In this document: positions 1 to 8,787 of the stretch, piece after piece | Layout: the number at the start of each line of letters is the position of its first letter | How positions within the stretch are numbered: position 1 is the stretch's first letter | Source of the DNA: DGNJ01 sp002388905 | GTDB lineage: Bacteria; Pseudomonadota; Gammaproteobacteria; Pseudomonadales; Porticoccaceae | DNA: 64,000 nt | NCBI GenBank assembly: GCA_036843405.1 | Contig: DAITSJ010000004.1 | Location: 1 to 64,000 of the forward strand | Direction of reading: 5' to 3' | Notes under the pieces: generated by a model | Database searches by the model: none | What the model saw: only the letters and a program-made list of their open reading frames with translations | What the model was told of the DNA's origin: nothing | Translations under genes and position numbers: made by a program

Positions 1-1
1 C

Positions 2-121
2 GTATGCCCGGTGGTGTGGGAGGACGGCGGGGGCAACCCCGCCTCCTACCCGATCTGGCCGGTGTGTGTGCCGGGGTTTTTTGCCGGCGCCGGGCAAGGG
101 CAAGTGATCAATACCCTGTAG
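2..121 (+). CDS. C-terminal end of an unidentified protein (partial)
   Basis: An open frame runs from the window edge to a TAG at 119-121 and would give a tail of 39 residues (VCPVVWEDGGGNPASYPIWP and onward). It ends 11 bases before the 3' end of the convergent SnoaL-like gene, which is normal spacing for two real genes facing each other. The tail is rich in Gly, Pro and aromatic residues. I do not recognise the family, and the rest of the gene lies outside the window. It could be chance, since only 120 bases are visible. Confidence 0.35.
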   Translation, partial: VCPVVWEDGGGNPASYPIWPVCVPGFFAGAGQGQVINTL

Positions 122-132
122 CCCTCCGGGTA

Positions 133-561
133 TCACGTCCTGGTAAAGACAATACGGGTATCACGCCGGGCGAAACGCCATTGTCTGTCAACGCAGCGGA
201 ACTGGTCGCGATATTCCACAACCATTTCAGGCCGGGTGTCCCGAACCGGAATCTTGTTCTCGCCTGGAGCGTGGTAAACGGTGGTTTGCGACCACCCCGA
301 GGCGCCTTGTTCACCGTTGATATCCACCAGTACGGCGCCGTTGACATGGCGTATCACCCGCGTTTTTTCGAACTCGCCGGCAATGAAGGTCCGAATGGCG
401 TCGATGCCCTCCAGGGGCGGTACTCCTGGACGCTGCCAGATGGCGTCGTCCGTGAATAGCGCAATGAACGCCTGGGTATCGCTGGTATTGACCGCCAGGG
501 CATAGCGGCTGGTCAGGTCAATGCAGGCCTGTCGTATCAAGACGCGGTCCAATGCATTCAT
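133..561 (-). CDS. SnoaL-like / NTF2-fold protein
   Basis: A 142-residue protein with the typical SnoaL-like pattern: an N-terminal helix (VLIRQACIDLTSRYALAVN), then an acidic FTDDAIW segment, GIDAIRTFIAG, a His-rich strand (TRVIRHVNGAVLVDI) and a C-terminal FARRDTRIVF strand. Proteins of this fold act as small isomerases, cyclases or dehydratases, and in lipid-degrading clusters they often accompany dehydrogenases. The exact reaction is unknown. The start at 561 is supported by an AGGAG ribosome site 8 bases upstream. The gene is divergent from the plus-strand operon that starts at 891, and the shared spacer holds operator-like site 1. Confidence 0.8.
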   Translation of the reverse strand: MNALDRVLIRQACIDLTSRYALAVNTSDTQAFIALFTDDAIWQRPGVPPLEGIDAIRTFIAGEFEKTRVIRHVNGAVLVDINGEQGASGWSQTTVYHAPGENKIPVRDTRPEMVVEYRDQFRCVDRQWRFARRDTRIVFTRT

Positions 562-890
562 AAAGCGCTCCTAATGAAAGTGTTGTTAAAACAGTACGTC
601 AATTAAAAACCTTCGGAAAGCTTGTCGGAACTCCTGGTTTTTGATACAACTAACACATATTCAGTTTTTCCGGCTGTTTGCAGTGCCAAGGGCGTTTTTT
701 CGCGAACAGTGTCATTTTAGAAATAACGATAAGGCAATCCCATGCCCGGCCAATTGTGAACGGGGTTACCGCGTCCCCCGTAATATCATGATCACCAGCC
801 TGAAGGCACGCTTGAGAGTGCCTGTCTCGATTGAAGGTTTCAGTCCAAAAAAACGCAGAACCTGAAGAGTTCGAAAGCAGGAGAAAAGGA
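562..890. other. Divergent intergenic region with operator-like site
   Basis: This 329-base AT-richer spacer separates the minus-strand SnoaL-like gene from the plus-strand SDR operon. It contains operator site 1 (648-666). A much weaker relative may lie at 586-604 (right half GTCAATT, left half poorly matched). Short open frames inside lack ribosome sites and look spurious. Confidence 0.6.
648..666. promoter_or_regulatory. Operator-like palindrome, site 1
   Basis: AACTAAC-ACATA-TTCAGTT fits the 7-5-7 palindrome seen eleven times in the window, with one mismatch in each half. It lies about 96 bases upstream of the SnoaL-like start (561) and about 234 upstream of the SDR start (891). Confidence 0.6.
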
Positions 891-1676
891 ATGGGCAAGC
901 TGGAAGGTAAAGTGGCTATCGTAACCGGTGCGGGCCGCGGTATCGGCCGCGCCATATCCCTGGCCTACGCACGGGAGGGAGCGAAAGTGGTGGTGGCCTC
1001 CCGGACGCCGTCGACGGTCGACGCGGTGGTCAAGGAGATTACCGGCACCGGGGGCAAGGCCCTGGGCATTCCCTGTGACGTGACCGACCGGGGCCAGGTT
1101 TTCGCCATGGTGGACAAGGCCGTCGAGGCTTACGGCACTGTCGACATTCTCGTCAACAATGCCCAGAGCTTTGGCAAGCCGGGCGCCGCCAAGACGGCCC
1201 AGGACTATATTCCCGTCCAGGAAGTGGACGAGGAAACACTCGAATACACGTTCCGTTCCGCTTTTATGGCCACTCTCTGGGCAATGAAAGCCGCGTATCC
1301 CTACCTGAGCAAAAATGGCGGCAAGGTGATCAATTTCGGATCCGCCCAAGCGCAGATCAACCTGGAAGGCGGTGTCGCCTATAACATGACCAAGGAAGCG
1401 GTGCGCTCCCTGTCCCGCACGGCCGCCCGGGAATGGGGTCCGCAGAATATCAATGTCAATGTTATCAACCCCATGATTCTTACCGACGCGCTCAGGGAAG
1501 CCTATGAAACGGCGCCGGCGGATTTCGATGGGACGATCAGCCAGATTCCCCTCCGTCACTTCGGCGATCCCGACAAAGAACTCGCGCCGGTGGCGGTCTT
1601 CCTCGCGAGCAGTGATTCCGACTACATGACGGGGCAGACCTTCCAGGTGGACGGTGGCTTTATTATGCGGGCTTGA
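891..1676 (+). CDS. SDR family oxidoreductase (classical)
   Basis: A 261-residue classical short-chain dehydrogenase. The NAD(P)-binding motif TGAGRGIG sits near residue 12. The active site has YNMTK (YxxxK) preceded by INFGSAQ. The usual NNAG motif reads NNAQ here. The open frame extends back to 831, but ATG 891 is preceded by AGGAGAAAAGGA and starts MGKLEGKVAIVTG, the normal N-terminus, so I chose it. It opens the plus-strand operon. The SDR at 10113 is a paralogue, sharing the GIPCDVT and AYGTVDILVNNA segments. It probably oxidises or reduces an alcohol/ketone or a 3-hydroxyacyl-CoA; the substrate is unknown. Confidence 0.9.
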   Translation: MGKLEGKVAIVTGAGRGIGRAISLAYAREGAKVVVASRTPSTVDAVVKEITGTGGKALGIPCDVTDRGQVFAMVDKAVEAYGTVDILVNNAQSFGKPGAAKTAQDYIPVQEVDEETLEYTFRSAFMATLWAMKAAYPYLSKNGGKVINFGSAQAQINLEGGVAYNMTKEAVRSLSRTAAREWGPQNINVNVINPMILTDALREAYETAPADFDGTISQIPLRHFGDPDKELAPVAVFLASSDSDYMTGQTFQVDGGFIMRA

Positions 1677-1700
1677 AGCGCGCCAATACAGGAGCGGGAG

Positions 1701-2477
1701 ATGAAGGAATTACTACAAAATAAACGGATTCTTGTCGCGGGCGGTGGCTCCGGTATTGGGGAGGCCACCTGCCGCAGAGTGATGGAAGCGGGCGGCCGGG
1801 TGGTGGTAGGCGATCTCAATCGGGAGAACGCCGAATCGGTAGCCGCGGCCATCAACGAAGAGGGCGGGCAGGCCCTGGCGGTCCAATTTGATCTGCGGGA
1901 TGAAACCTCCCTCAAGAAATTCGTCGCCACCGCCGTCGGGGAAATGGGCGGCATAGATGGCCTGGCCAACGTCGCCGCCGATCTTTCGCCGGCCATGATC
2001 GAGGCCGACCGGGATCTCCTGGATATGGATCCCGCCATCTGGCTGAGTGCCATGCGCGCCAATGTCATCGGCTTTGCCCTGGCGAGCCGCGAAGCCATTC
2101 GCCAGTTTCTCAAGCAGGGAAATGGTGGGGCCATTGTCAATGTGTCGTCGGAAGCGGCCAGTTGCGGCGAGGACACCCGGCCCGCCTATTCGATCACCAA
2201 GGCGGGCGTCAATGCCCTTACCCGACATACCGCCCTGCGCTGGGGACCGGATGGTGTACGCTGCAATGCCGTGGCACCGGGAATTACCATGAGCGAAACG
2301 GCCGAGGCAATGATGCCGGAGGATTTCAAGCAGCAGTGGCTGAACCTCACCACCATGAAACGATTCGGCCGCCCCCCTGACCAGGCCGCAACCATTGCCT
2401 TTCTGCTTTCCGACCATGCTTCCTGGGTTAGTGGTCAGGTCTGGCACGTCAACGGCGGCAGCCATTTCCACGATTGA
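1701..2477 (+). CDS. SDR family oxidoreductase (classical)
   Basis: A 258-residue SDR. The cofactor motif is AGGGSGIG instead of TGxxxGIG, and the NNAG position reads NVAAD. The catalytic motif YSITK is intact, with NVSSEAAS upstream supplying the serine. It starts 24 bases after the previous SDR, with GGAG in the gap. It resembles the SDR at 6942 (both have an A-D-L-S stretch where NNAG is expected), which suggests duplication within the operon. Likely a hydroxysteroid- or hydroxyacyl-type dehydrogenase, but the substrate is not readable from sequence. Confidence 0.88.
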   Translation: MKELLQNKRILVAGGGSGIGEATCRRVMEAGGRVVVGDLNRENAESVAAAINEEGGQALAVQFDLRDETSLKKFVATAVGEMGGIDGLANVAADLSPAMIEADRDLLDMDPAIWLSAMRANVIGFALASREAIRQFLKQGNGGAIVNVSSEAASCGEDTRPAYSITKAGVNALTRHTALRWGPDGVRCNAVAPGITMSETAEAMMPEDFKQQWLNLTTMKRFGRPPDQAATIAFLLSDHASWVSGQVWHVNGGSHFHD

Positions 2478-2499
2478 ACTTTCGCGCCCGGAGGCGTTG

Positions 2500-3798
2500 A
2501 TGAAAACAAAAGCCCGCGACTTTATCAGCCCTCTGGCGACGGAGGATCAGGCCGAGGCGGAACGCCGGGCCATGACTATCGCCGTGACGGATGAGGTTCT
2601 GTCAGCTCGGCAGCCAGCAAGGACGCTGATGACAGAACACCCGCTGGCGAAGCTTTCCGAGGCGCGGGCCCGCATCGATCGGGCACTGGATAAATGGTTG
2701 TACCAGTTGATATTGCAGACCATCGGAAGCGACCTTTCCCATCCCCGCTTTATATGGAGCACGAATCTGGCGCGTTATCGATGGTTCGGCCACGAGTTCC
2801 CGGGCTCGGGTGCGGCCATCGATTGTCCCGATAACATCTACCGCAATGCCGGGCTCGACGGCGGCATACGGTACGAAGTGACCGGCAAAGTCAACGAACC
2901 CCGGCCTTCACAGTTTACCTTTCAGCTTACCCGGCACCCCAAGGGTGACGGCTTTGCAGTCAATGACGACAGCATGCGCGACCTGGGTGCATTGCAGATG
3001 CTCACCAGCCGGGAGATGGATATCGCCGACGACGGCCATTTTCGTATCACGCTGGATAACAGCGATGCGGATGGTCGTCGCAACCATATCCGAATGCCAG
3101 AGGGTGAACTTTACCTGTTGGTGCGGGACAGCTTGGGTGACTGGCGGCAGATCCCCAACGATCTGGAGATCAGGCGGGTCGGCGGCTCGGCCCTGCCACC
3201 ACCCCTGAGCGATGCCGATATTGCTTCCCGGGTAGCCGGCTACCTGCCGGGGTTTGTGGATTTCTGGCTGCGCTTCAACGATAACTTCAATGGCAGGCCC
3301 GATATCAACACCCTGGTGCCTCCCTACGGGCGAACAGGCGCCTGGGGATATGCCGCCACCTGCCATTTCCGACTGCGGGACGACCAGGCCATTGTTGCCA
3401 CTGTTGTCGACGGAGGCGCCGATTACTTCGGCGTACAGATGGCGGATACCTGGATGATCGCCCCCTCACCGACTGAACACATCAGCAGTTACAACAAAAC
3501 CCAGGCGCTCGCCAACCCGGACGGCACTTTCACTTTTATTCTGGCACCCCGGGATCCGGGGCTCGCCAACTGGATCGATACCGCCGGTCTTCATGAAGGC
3601 TGGTTGTTTTTTCGCTGGCAGGGTATGCCTGCAGGGGCACCGGACCCGGAAAAACTGCTTCGGAACTTTCAGGTGGTGGACTCAAGCGAGATTGAAAAGG
3701 TTGTGCCCGAGACACTACCGGCAATCAGTGCGCAACAGCGACGGGATGAAGTTGCCGGTCGTGCGCAGCACTGGTCGCTCAGGGTGGCTACGCCCTGA
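2500..3798 (+). CDS. DUF1214-like protein
   Basis: A 432-residue protein. The C-terminal third (NPDGTFTFILAPRDPGLANW, then a GWLFFRWQG stretch) resembles the DUF1214 domain seen in many lipid- and steroid-degrading bacteria, whose function is not established. There is no signal peptide or membrane segment. The frame is open from 2395, but that part overlaps the preceding SDR; ATG 2500 follows a GGAGG ribosome site, so I take it as the start. The stop lies 100 bases before the next gene, the largest gap so far in this operon. I do not assign a reaction. Confidence 0.8.
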   Translation: MKTKARDFISPLATEDQAEAERRAMTIAVTDEVLSARQPARTLMTEHPLAKLSEARARIDRALDKWLYQLILQTIGSDLSHPRFIWSTNLARYRWFGHEFPGSGAAIDCPDNIYRNAGLDGGIRYEVTGKVNEPRPSQFTFQLTRHPKGDGFAVNDDSMRDLGALQMLTSREMDIADDGHFRITLDNSDADGRRNHIRMPEGELYLLVRDSLGDWRQIPNDLEIRRVGGSALPPPLSDADIASRVAGYLPGFVDFWLRFNDNFNGRPDINTLVPPYGRTGAWGYAATCHFRLRDDQAIVATVVDGGADYFGVQMADTWMIAPSPTEHISSYNKTQALANPDGTFTFILAPRDPGLANWIDTAGLHEGWLFFRWQGMPAGAPDPEKLLRNFQVVDSSEIEKVVPETLPAISAQQRRDEVAGRAQHWSLRVATP

Positions 3799-3898
3799 CC
3801 CGGGGCCGGGCGAGGTTATGGGCCACTCGTCATAACCGGTCAGCACAACCTGGTTGCATGCCAGGTCAATAATTCAACGCATAAAAGGTGTGTGGATC

Positions 3899-4825
3899 AT
3901 GCTAAAGGATAAAAAGGTTTTACTCACGGGATTGACCGGCAACCTGGGAGGCTCCATCGCAGCGGCGCTGGCGCCGGAGAACGATCTCTGGGGCTATGCC
4001 CGGTATAGCCGCCAGGGACAGCGGGAATTCTGGGAGCAGAAAGGGGTGAATACGGTGGTGGGCGATTTTGCCGAGGGGCGCTTTGACGCACTGCCGACGG
4101 ATTTTGATTACGTGATTCATTGCGCCGCCAATTGCGCTCCCGAGTCCTTTGCCCAGGGCATGCACGACAACCCCCAGGGAACCGCCATGCTCATGGCCCA
4201 CTGTCGAAACGCCAGGGCTTTCCTGCATATTTCCACCATCGGCGTATACGCCCCGAATCCTGATCCCGAGCATGCCTATGTGGAGACAGACCTGACCGGT
4301 GGCTCGGTAATGGGGCTGCATTACGAGGGCACGAAACTCGCCGCGGAGGGCGCGGCCTGGGGCATGTCGAAACATCTCGGGTTGCCCACCACGGTTGCCC
4401 GGCTGGGAGTGCAGTACGGCACCTACCACGACGGAGGCATGCTGGGCATTTTTCTTGGCATGATGCTCGCCGGCCAGCCCGTTCCCCTGCCGGAGCACCA
4501 GTCGAACATCATCCAGCCCATCAGTGACGACGACGTGGTGCGTTTCGTCGGCCCCCTGCTCGATGCTGCCGATGTACCGCCCACCCTGGTGAACCTGGGC
4601 GGCGATGAAGCCATTGCCACCCAGGAGGTGATGGCGCATTTCGGCAAGCTGGCGGGCGTGGAACCCGATTTTGCCCACGGTGGTTTTGAGTACCCCACCT
4701 ACCAGTTGGATACGGAAAAACGACGTTCCATCACCGGCCCCTGTCAGGTGCCCATCAAGGAGGGGCTGACCCGGATGTACGAGGTAATGGCGCCAAGATT
4801 GAAGGAGAAACAACATGCTCAGTGA
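3899..4825 (+). CDS. NAD-dependent epimerase/dehydratase-like (extended SDR)
   Basis: A 308-residue extended SDR. TGLTGNLGG near residue 10 is the TGxxGxxG cofactor motif, and YEGTK supplies the catalytic Tyr and Lys. Members of this fold act on sugar nucleotides or, in catabolic clusters, as 3-beta-hydroxysteroid dehydrogenase or enone reductase-like enzymes. ATG 3899 fits the usual N-terminus (MLKDKKVLLTG); the upstream ATG at 3854 would add 15 residues without support. Its end overlaps the start of a second extended SDR by 11 bases, and the two proteins share the VYAPNPDP/IYVPNPDP region and the ITGPC C-terminal motif, so they are tandem duplicates. Confidence 0.85.
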   Translation: MLKDKKVLLTGLTGNLGGSIAAALAPENDLWGYARYSRQGQREFWEQKGVNTVVGDFAEGRFDALPTDFDYVIHCAANCAPESFAQGMHDNPQGTAMLMAHCRNARAFLHISTIGVYAPNPDPEHAYVETDLTGGSVMGLHYEGTKLAAEGAAWGMSKHLGLPTTVARLGVQYGTYHDGGMLGIFLGMMLAGQPVPLPEHQSNIIQPISDDDVVRFVGPLLDAADVPPTLVNLGGDEAIATQEVMAHFGKLAGVEPDFAHGGFEYPTYQLDTEKRRSITGPCQVPIKEGLTRMYEVMAPRLKEKQHAQ

Positions 4826-5723
4826 TAAAAAGATTCTGATTACCGGGGTGACCGGGTCCGTGGCATGGCCCATTGCCCGCTTTCTGGCGGAGCGCAATCA
4901 GGTCTTCGGCGCGGCCCGCTTTCAAAGCGATGAGAGCCGGGAGAAAGTGATCTCTGCCAATATCGAGCCCTGCCCCATGGACCTGGAGAAGGCCGATGTT
5001 TCCCAGTTGCCGCGGGATGTGGATTATGTCCTGCACTTCGCTTTCATGCGGGGCACCCTGGACGATTTCGATCGGGCCATGACCGTCAACGGAGAGGGCA
5101 CCGGCCTGGTTTTGCAGCACTGCGCAACGGCCAGGGCCGCCCTGGTGATTTCCTCCCACGCCATCTATGTCCCCAATCCCGACCCCGATTTCGAGCAGCC
5201 GGAAACCGGCGAGCTGGGCCGATCCTTCGCACCCTGGGGTCCCACCAGCCCCGTCACGAAAATCGCCGAGGAAGCCGTGGCCAGGTTTTCCGCCCGTGCA
5301 TTCTCCCTGCCGGTCACCATTGCCCGCCTCAACACGGTGTATGGCAGCCCGGAAAACCTGATCTCCATGCATATCCGCCAGATGCAGGCGGGTGAAGTCG
5401 TGAAGGTGCCCAATGACCCCAACAATCATCGCCCCATACACGTCCGCGACATGTGCGAGCAGCTCCCGCCGCTCCTGGAAGCGGCCGGCACGCCGGCCAC
5501 TATCGTCAACTGGGCCGGGGATGAAGTGGTATCGGCCCAGCAATGGTGCCGGCAGGCCGCGGACATGCTCGGCCTGGAACCGAAAATGGAGGTCATGCAT
5601 TTGCCCGGCGCCCAGGTATCGCATATAGCGGATGTAGAAAAGCGCCGGTCCATCACCGGACCCTGCCGCGTTAAGTTCGCGGACGGCCTGCGCGAGCTTT
5701 GCCAGCACCATCACCAGTCCTGA
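4815..5723 (+). CDS. Epimerase/dehydratase-like protein with altered active site
   Basis: A 302-residue tandem paralogue of the preceding extended SDR. It keeps TGVTG, but the third glycine of the cofactor motif is Ala (TGVTGSVAW). Where the neighbour has YEGTK this protein has SPVTK, so the catalytic Tyr is Ser while the Lys is kept. The rest aligns well (IARLNTVYGSP, VNWAGDEVVS, RRSITGPC). It may bind the ligand without canonical SDR catalysis, use another residue, or act in a heterodimer with its neighbour; these are inferences. The reading frames overlap by 11 bases, which suggests coupled translation. Confidence 0.8.
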   Translation: MLSDKKILITGVTGSVAWPIARFLAERNQVFGAARFQSDESREKVISANIEPCPMDLEKADVSQLPRDVDYVLHFAFMRGTLDDFDRAMTVNGEGTGLVLQHCATARAALVISSHAIYVPNPDPDFEQPETGELGRSFAPWGPTSPVTKIAEEAVARFSARAFSLPVTIARLNTVYGSPENLISMHIRQMQAGEVVKVPNDPNNHRPIHVRDMCEQLPPLLEAAGTPATIVNWAGDEVVSAQQWCRQAADMLGLEPKMEVMHLPGAQVSHIADVEKRRSITGPCRVKFADGLRELCQHHHQS

Positions 5724-5796
5724 CAAGGGTTACCGGAAAGCCCTTAAAGAGAGTCGTTAATGAGAGCCCATAAGAAGAACTCATAAGGAGAGCCCC

Positions 5797-6942
5797 ATGA
5801 TGTCACTACAGGTAGAGGAATTACTGGACCAGGCTTGTCAGGTCACGGGCCTTGACGACTTTGGCGATCCCTCATTCAGGGTGGGCCTTGAAAAATTGGT
5901 GGATTCCATCAACCGGAATGCCGAGCCCACCGAAGTCGGAAAGGTGGCCATTCCCGGCAGCATTGTCGGCAATCTGATCAACCGCCTCCGGATTGAGGAA
6001 TGCTATCGGGAGCACCCCGAAATCGATGACCAGGATATTCGCGACCCGGTGTTTATCACCGGCCTGCCGAGGACCGGCAGTACCGCGCTTGGCCATATGC
6101 TGGCCCTGGATACCGAAACGCGCTCCCTGCGTGGCTGGGAAGCCGCGGAGCCCTGCCCGCCTCCGGATATCAATGTCCCGGACGACCCCAGGATCGAACG
6201 CAATATCCAGCGAGGTCATGAGTTCGAGGCCCTGGTTCCGGGCGTCACCGAGGCCATGCCCCGCAATGCCCATGCGCCGGAAGAATGTTTCTATCTTCTG
6301 GACCTGTCCTTTGCCGACGTCGCCTTCAACGGTTTTCACCGTATCCCGGAATATGAGCGCTGGGCCATGACCGAAGGCCTGCCGGAAGTCGACGCCGCCT
6401 ATCGCTATCATCGCCGTGTCCTGAAGTTGCTTCAATGGAAGACGCCAGCCCGGCGCTGGGTGTTGCGTTCACCGGTGCACAGCGCTTATATGGGCGCCTT
6501 GCTGAAATCCTATCCCGATGCCCGTTTTGTGGTTACCCACCGGGATCCCGTCAAGGTGCTTCCGTCCATCTGCTCCCTGATTTACCAGGTGAGGGAAGCA
6601 TTTCTCAAAAACCCGGGGCCCAGGGAGCTGGGGGCCGGGCAGATGGATCAGTGGCAGGAAGCCATGCGTCGGCTGATACGGAACCGGGACAGTCTTGGGG
6701 AGGAGCGGTTTTTCGATCTTTACCACCGGGAGCAGGTGGCGAATCCCGAGCCGGGTTTACGGCGCCTGTACGACTGGCTCGGATGGGAATTCAGTGAGCA
6801 GTTTCATACCAGACTGGAACAATGGCGCGCGGAGAACCCCAAGGGCACCCATAAGTCCGATCTGGCGGATTTTGGCCTTGAAGCGGATGAAATAAAGGAT
6901 CGCTTTGCTTTCTACACGGACAGATTCGGGGAGCGGATGTGA
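5797..6942 (+). CDS. Sulfotransferase family protein
   Basis: A 381-residue protein. FITGLPRTGST (about residues 85-95) is the 5'-phosphosulfate-binding loop of PAPS-dependent sulfotransferases, and VVTHRDPVKVLPSICS fits the 3'-phosphate-binding segment. The length and N-terminal helical region match the bacterial Sulfotransfer_3 type. AAGGAG lies 6 bases before ATG 5797. Such genes occur in clusters for steroid- or lipid-like compounds, but a sulfonation step in a catabolic route is unusual, so its role (conjugation, detoxification or a repurposed fold) is open. The final TGA overlaps the next start by one base (TGATG). Confidence 0.85.
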   Translation: MMSLQVEELLDQACQVTGLDDFGDPSFRVGLEKLVDSINRNAEPTEVGKVAIPGSIVGNLINRLRIEECYREHPEIDDQDIRDPVFITGLPRTGSTALGHMLALDTETRSLRGWEAAEPCPPPDINVPDDPRIERNIQRGHEFEALVPGVTEAMPRNAHAPEECFYLLDLSFADVAFNGFHRIPEYERWAMTEGLPEVDAAYRYHRRVLKLLQWKTPARRWVLRSPVHSAYMGALLKSYPDARFVVTHRDPVKVLPSICSLIYQVREAFLKNPGPRELGAGQMDQWQEAMRRLIRNRDSLGEERFFDLYHREQVANPEPGLRRLYDWLGWEFSEQFHTRLEQWRAENPKGTHKSDLADFGLEADEIKDRFAFYTDRFGERM

Positions 6943-7730
6943 TGTCCGACGCCACCGCAAGAGCCGTCTGGAAAGATCGGCTGGCCGGCAAGGTTATCGC
7001 CCTGGCCGGGGGTGCCGGCGGTATCGGTTCCGCAACGGCACGCCGCCTGGCCGGGGAGGGAGCCCGGGTAGTCATTGGCGATATCAATATCGATGAAGCC
7101 CAAACGCTTTGTGCCGGGATAAAGGATTCGGGCGGCACGGCCCTGGCCACCCGTCTCGATATCGGCGACCCCGATTCCGTCCAGGCGCTGGTGGAGCTTG
7201 CCGTCACCACATTCGGCAAACTGGACGGCCTTCACGCCAATGCAGCGGACCTGTCTATCCAGGACAGAGACCTCAATGTCCTCGAAATCGACCTGGATAT
7301 CTGGGATCACATCCTCCACGTGGATCTCACCGGTTACCTGTATTGCACCCGCTTCGCGCTGCCCCACCTCCTCGCCAACGGCGGCGGTGCCCTGGTGTAT
7401 ACCAGTTCCGAGGCCGCGTTCCATGGCGAGGATGTGCGGGTGGCCTATGCGGCGGCAAAGGCCGGGGTCAATGCCCTGATGCGCCATGTGGCCCGGGGGT
7501 GGGGGAAGCGGGGCGTTCGCGCCAACTCGATTGCGCCGGGCCTGGTGATGTCACCCACGGTGGCGGCTCTGCCGGCGGACTTTCGCCAGCAAATTCTGGA
7601 AAACACCTGCAGTACCAGGCTTGGCGATACCGACGATATTGCCGCCATGGTGGCCCACCTGATGTCCGAGGATGGCGCCTGGATTCAGGGGCAGGTTTTC
7701 TCCGTCAACGGCGGCACCATGCTGCGCTGA
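6942..7730 (+). CDS. SDR family oxidoreductase (classical)
   Basis: A 262-residue SDR with AGGAGGIG as cofactor motif, YAAAK as catalytic motif, and YTSSEAAFHGEDVR upstream of it. The NNAG position reads NAADLS, as in the SDR at 1701, to which it is clearly related. The start is ATG 6942, which shares its A with the sulfotransferase stop; a GTG at 6939 would add one residue. GGGAGCGG upstream can act as ribosome site. Likely NAD-dependent alcohol or hydroxyacyl dehydrogenase. Confidence 0.88.
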   Translation: MSDATARAVWKDRLAGKVIALAGGAGGIGSATARRLAGEGARVVIGDINIDEAQTLCAGIKDSGGTALATRLDIGDPDSVQALVELAVTTFGKLDGLHANAADLSIQDRDLNVLEIDLDIWDHILHVDLTGYLYCTRFALPHLLANGGGALVYTSSEAAFHGEDVRVAYAAAKAGVNALMRHVARGWGKRGVRANSIAPGLVMSPTVAALPADFRQQILENTCSTRLGDTDDIAAMVAHLMSEDGAWIQGQVFSVNGGTMLR

Positions 7731-7792
7731 GCCGCGCGCTCGCCGTCCATGTTGCCCAACCCTTTCCCGATGTAACGGAAGAAACGAGCGTT

Positions 7793-8716
7793 ATGAAAAT
7801 CAACTTTACCGTACCCAACTGCATGCATATCGAGGCCATGACCCAGCCCTGGGAACATGCCCTTACCGGCAAGGATGTCATAGAATCGGTCCGTCTTGCC
7901 GACGAACTGGGCTTTCACAAGGCCCTTCTGGGAGAGCACTTCATTGTGCCCGACCCTTACGCAAAATTCTCCGGTGGACACTATTTCAGTAGCGCGGTCG
8001 CCCTGGCCGCGTTCGCCGGCCAGACGTCCCGCATCAAACTGGGCTCCTCCCTCACCATCCTGCCGTTGCAGAACCCCGTGGTTCAGGCCAAGAACTGGGC
8101 GACCCTCGACTGGATGAGCGACGGGCGCGCCGTTCCCATGTTCGGGGTGGGGTGGATGACGGAGGAATTCACCATCCTTAACGTGCCCTTCGAAAAGCGT
8201 GGCGCCGCCAGCGAGGAATATATCCGTGCCATGATCGAGCTTTGGCACGGCGGCGCTCCCAGCTTTCACGGCGAGTTCGTTACCTTCGATAATGCCGTGT
8301 TCGAGCCGAAGCCGGTGCAGGATCCCATGCCCATCTGGTTTGGCGGCGATGCCGAGCCCGTACTGAAACGCATTGCCCGCTACGGGGACGGCTGGCAACC
8401 CTTCCAGCTTTCCCCCGAGAAATTCCGTGAAAAACTCGACTTTATCCAATCCCGGCCCGATTACCATGGCCGGAAACTGGATGTCTTTCTGCCCCAGGAA
8501 ATGCTCAATGTCACGGCCAATCACGAGACCCGGGGGGATGACCGGGGTGTCGGACACTGGGACGCGGCCAGGAGTATCGACCAGTGTCGGTGGCTGGCCG
8601 GGCTGGGGGTCACGGAAACCAGCATTCCGGTCCCGCCGGTCGCGGATTTCGAGGCTTACAAGGACAGGATGCGCTGGGTTGCCGCCGAGATAATTCCGGC
8701 CGTGGCCGCTATCTGA
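7793..8716 (+). CDS. LLM class flavin-dependent oxidoreductase
   Basis: A 307-residue luciferase-like monooxygenase fold protein. Typical segments are LADELGFHKALLGEHFIVPD near the N-terminus, IKLGSSLTILPLQNPVVQAK, MSDGRAVPMFGVGW and PMPIWFGGDAEPVLKRIARY. The family uses reduced FMN or F420 and in catabolism can insert oxygen next to a ketone, but dehydrogenase-type members also exist. Of the longer open frame only the part from ATG 7793 is real; the upstream part is antisense-like to the preceding SDR. It sits inside the plus-strand operon. No flavin reductase is encoded nearby. Confidence 0.88.
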   Translation: MKINFTVPNCMHIEAMTQPWEHALTGKDVIESVRLADELGFHKALLGEHFIVPDPYAKFSGGHYFSSAVALAAFAGQTSRIKLGSSLTILPLQNPVVQAKNWATLDWMSDGRAVPMFGVGWMTEEFTILNVPFEKRGAASEEYIRAMIELWHGGAPSFHGEFVTFDNAVFEPKPVQDPMPIWFGGDAEPVLKRIARYGDGWQPFQLSPEKFREKLDFIQSRPDYHGRKLDVFLPQEMLNVTANHETRGDDRGVGHWDAARSIDQCRWLAGLGVTETSIPVPPVADFEAYKDRMRWVAAEIIPAVAAI

Positions 8717-8787
8717 ATGGTGTGCCTGTGCCCGTGGATGATAATCCGGGGCGACAGGTGCCGTGAACAACCAAGCGAGGAATCTGT

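Noticed and set aside
586..604. Second operator-like site near the SnoaL-like start
   Set aside because: The left half matches at only two positions, too weak to count with the eleven others.
641..865. Small plus-strand frame in the first divergent spacer
   Set aside because: It covers operator site 1 and lacks a ribosome site.
2395..2499. Upstream extension of the DUF1214-like frame into the preceding SDR
   Set aside because: It overlaps a well-supported SDR and lacks a ribosome site, while ATG 2500 has GGAGG.
7109..7792. Long N-terminal extension of the LLM frame
   Set aside because: Arg/Pro-rich low-complexity translation of the SDR in another frame; the LLM family start is at 7793.
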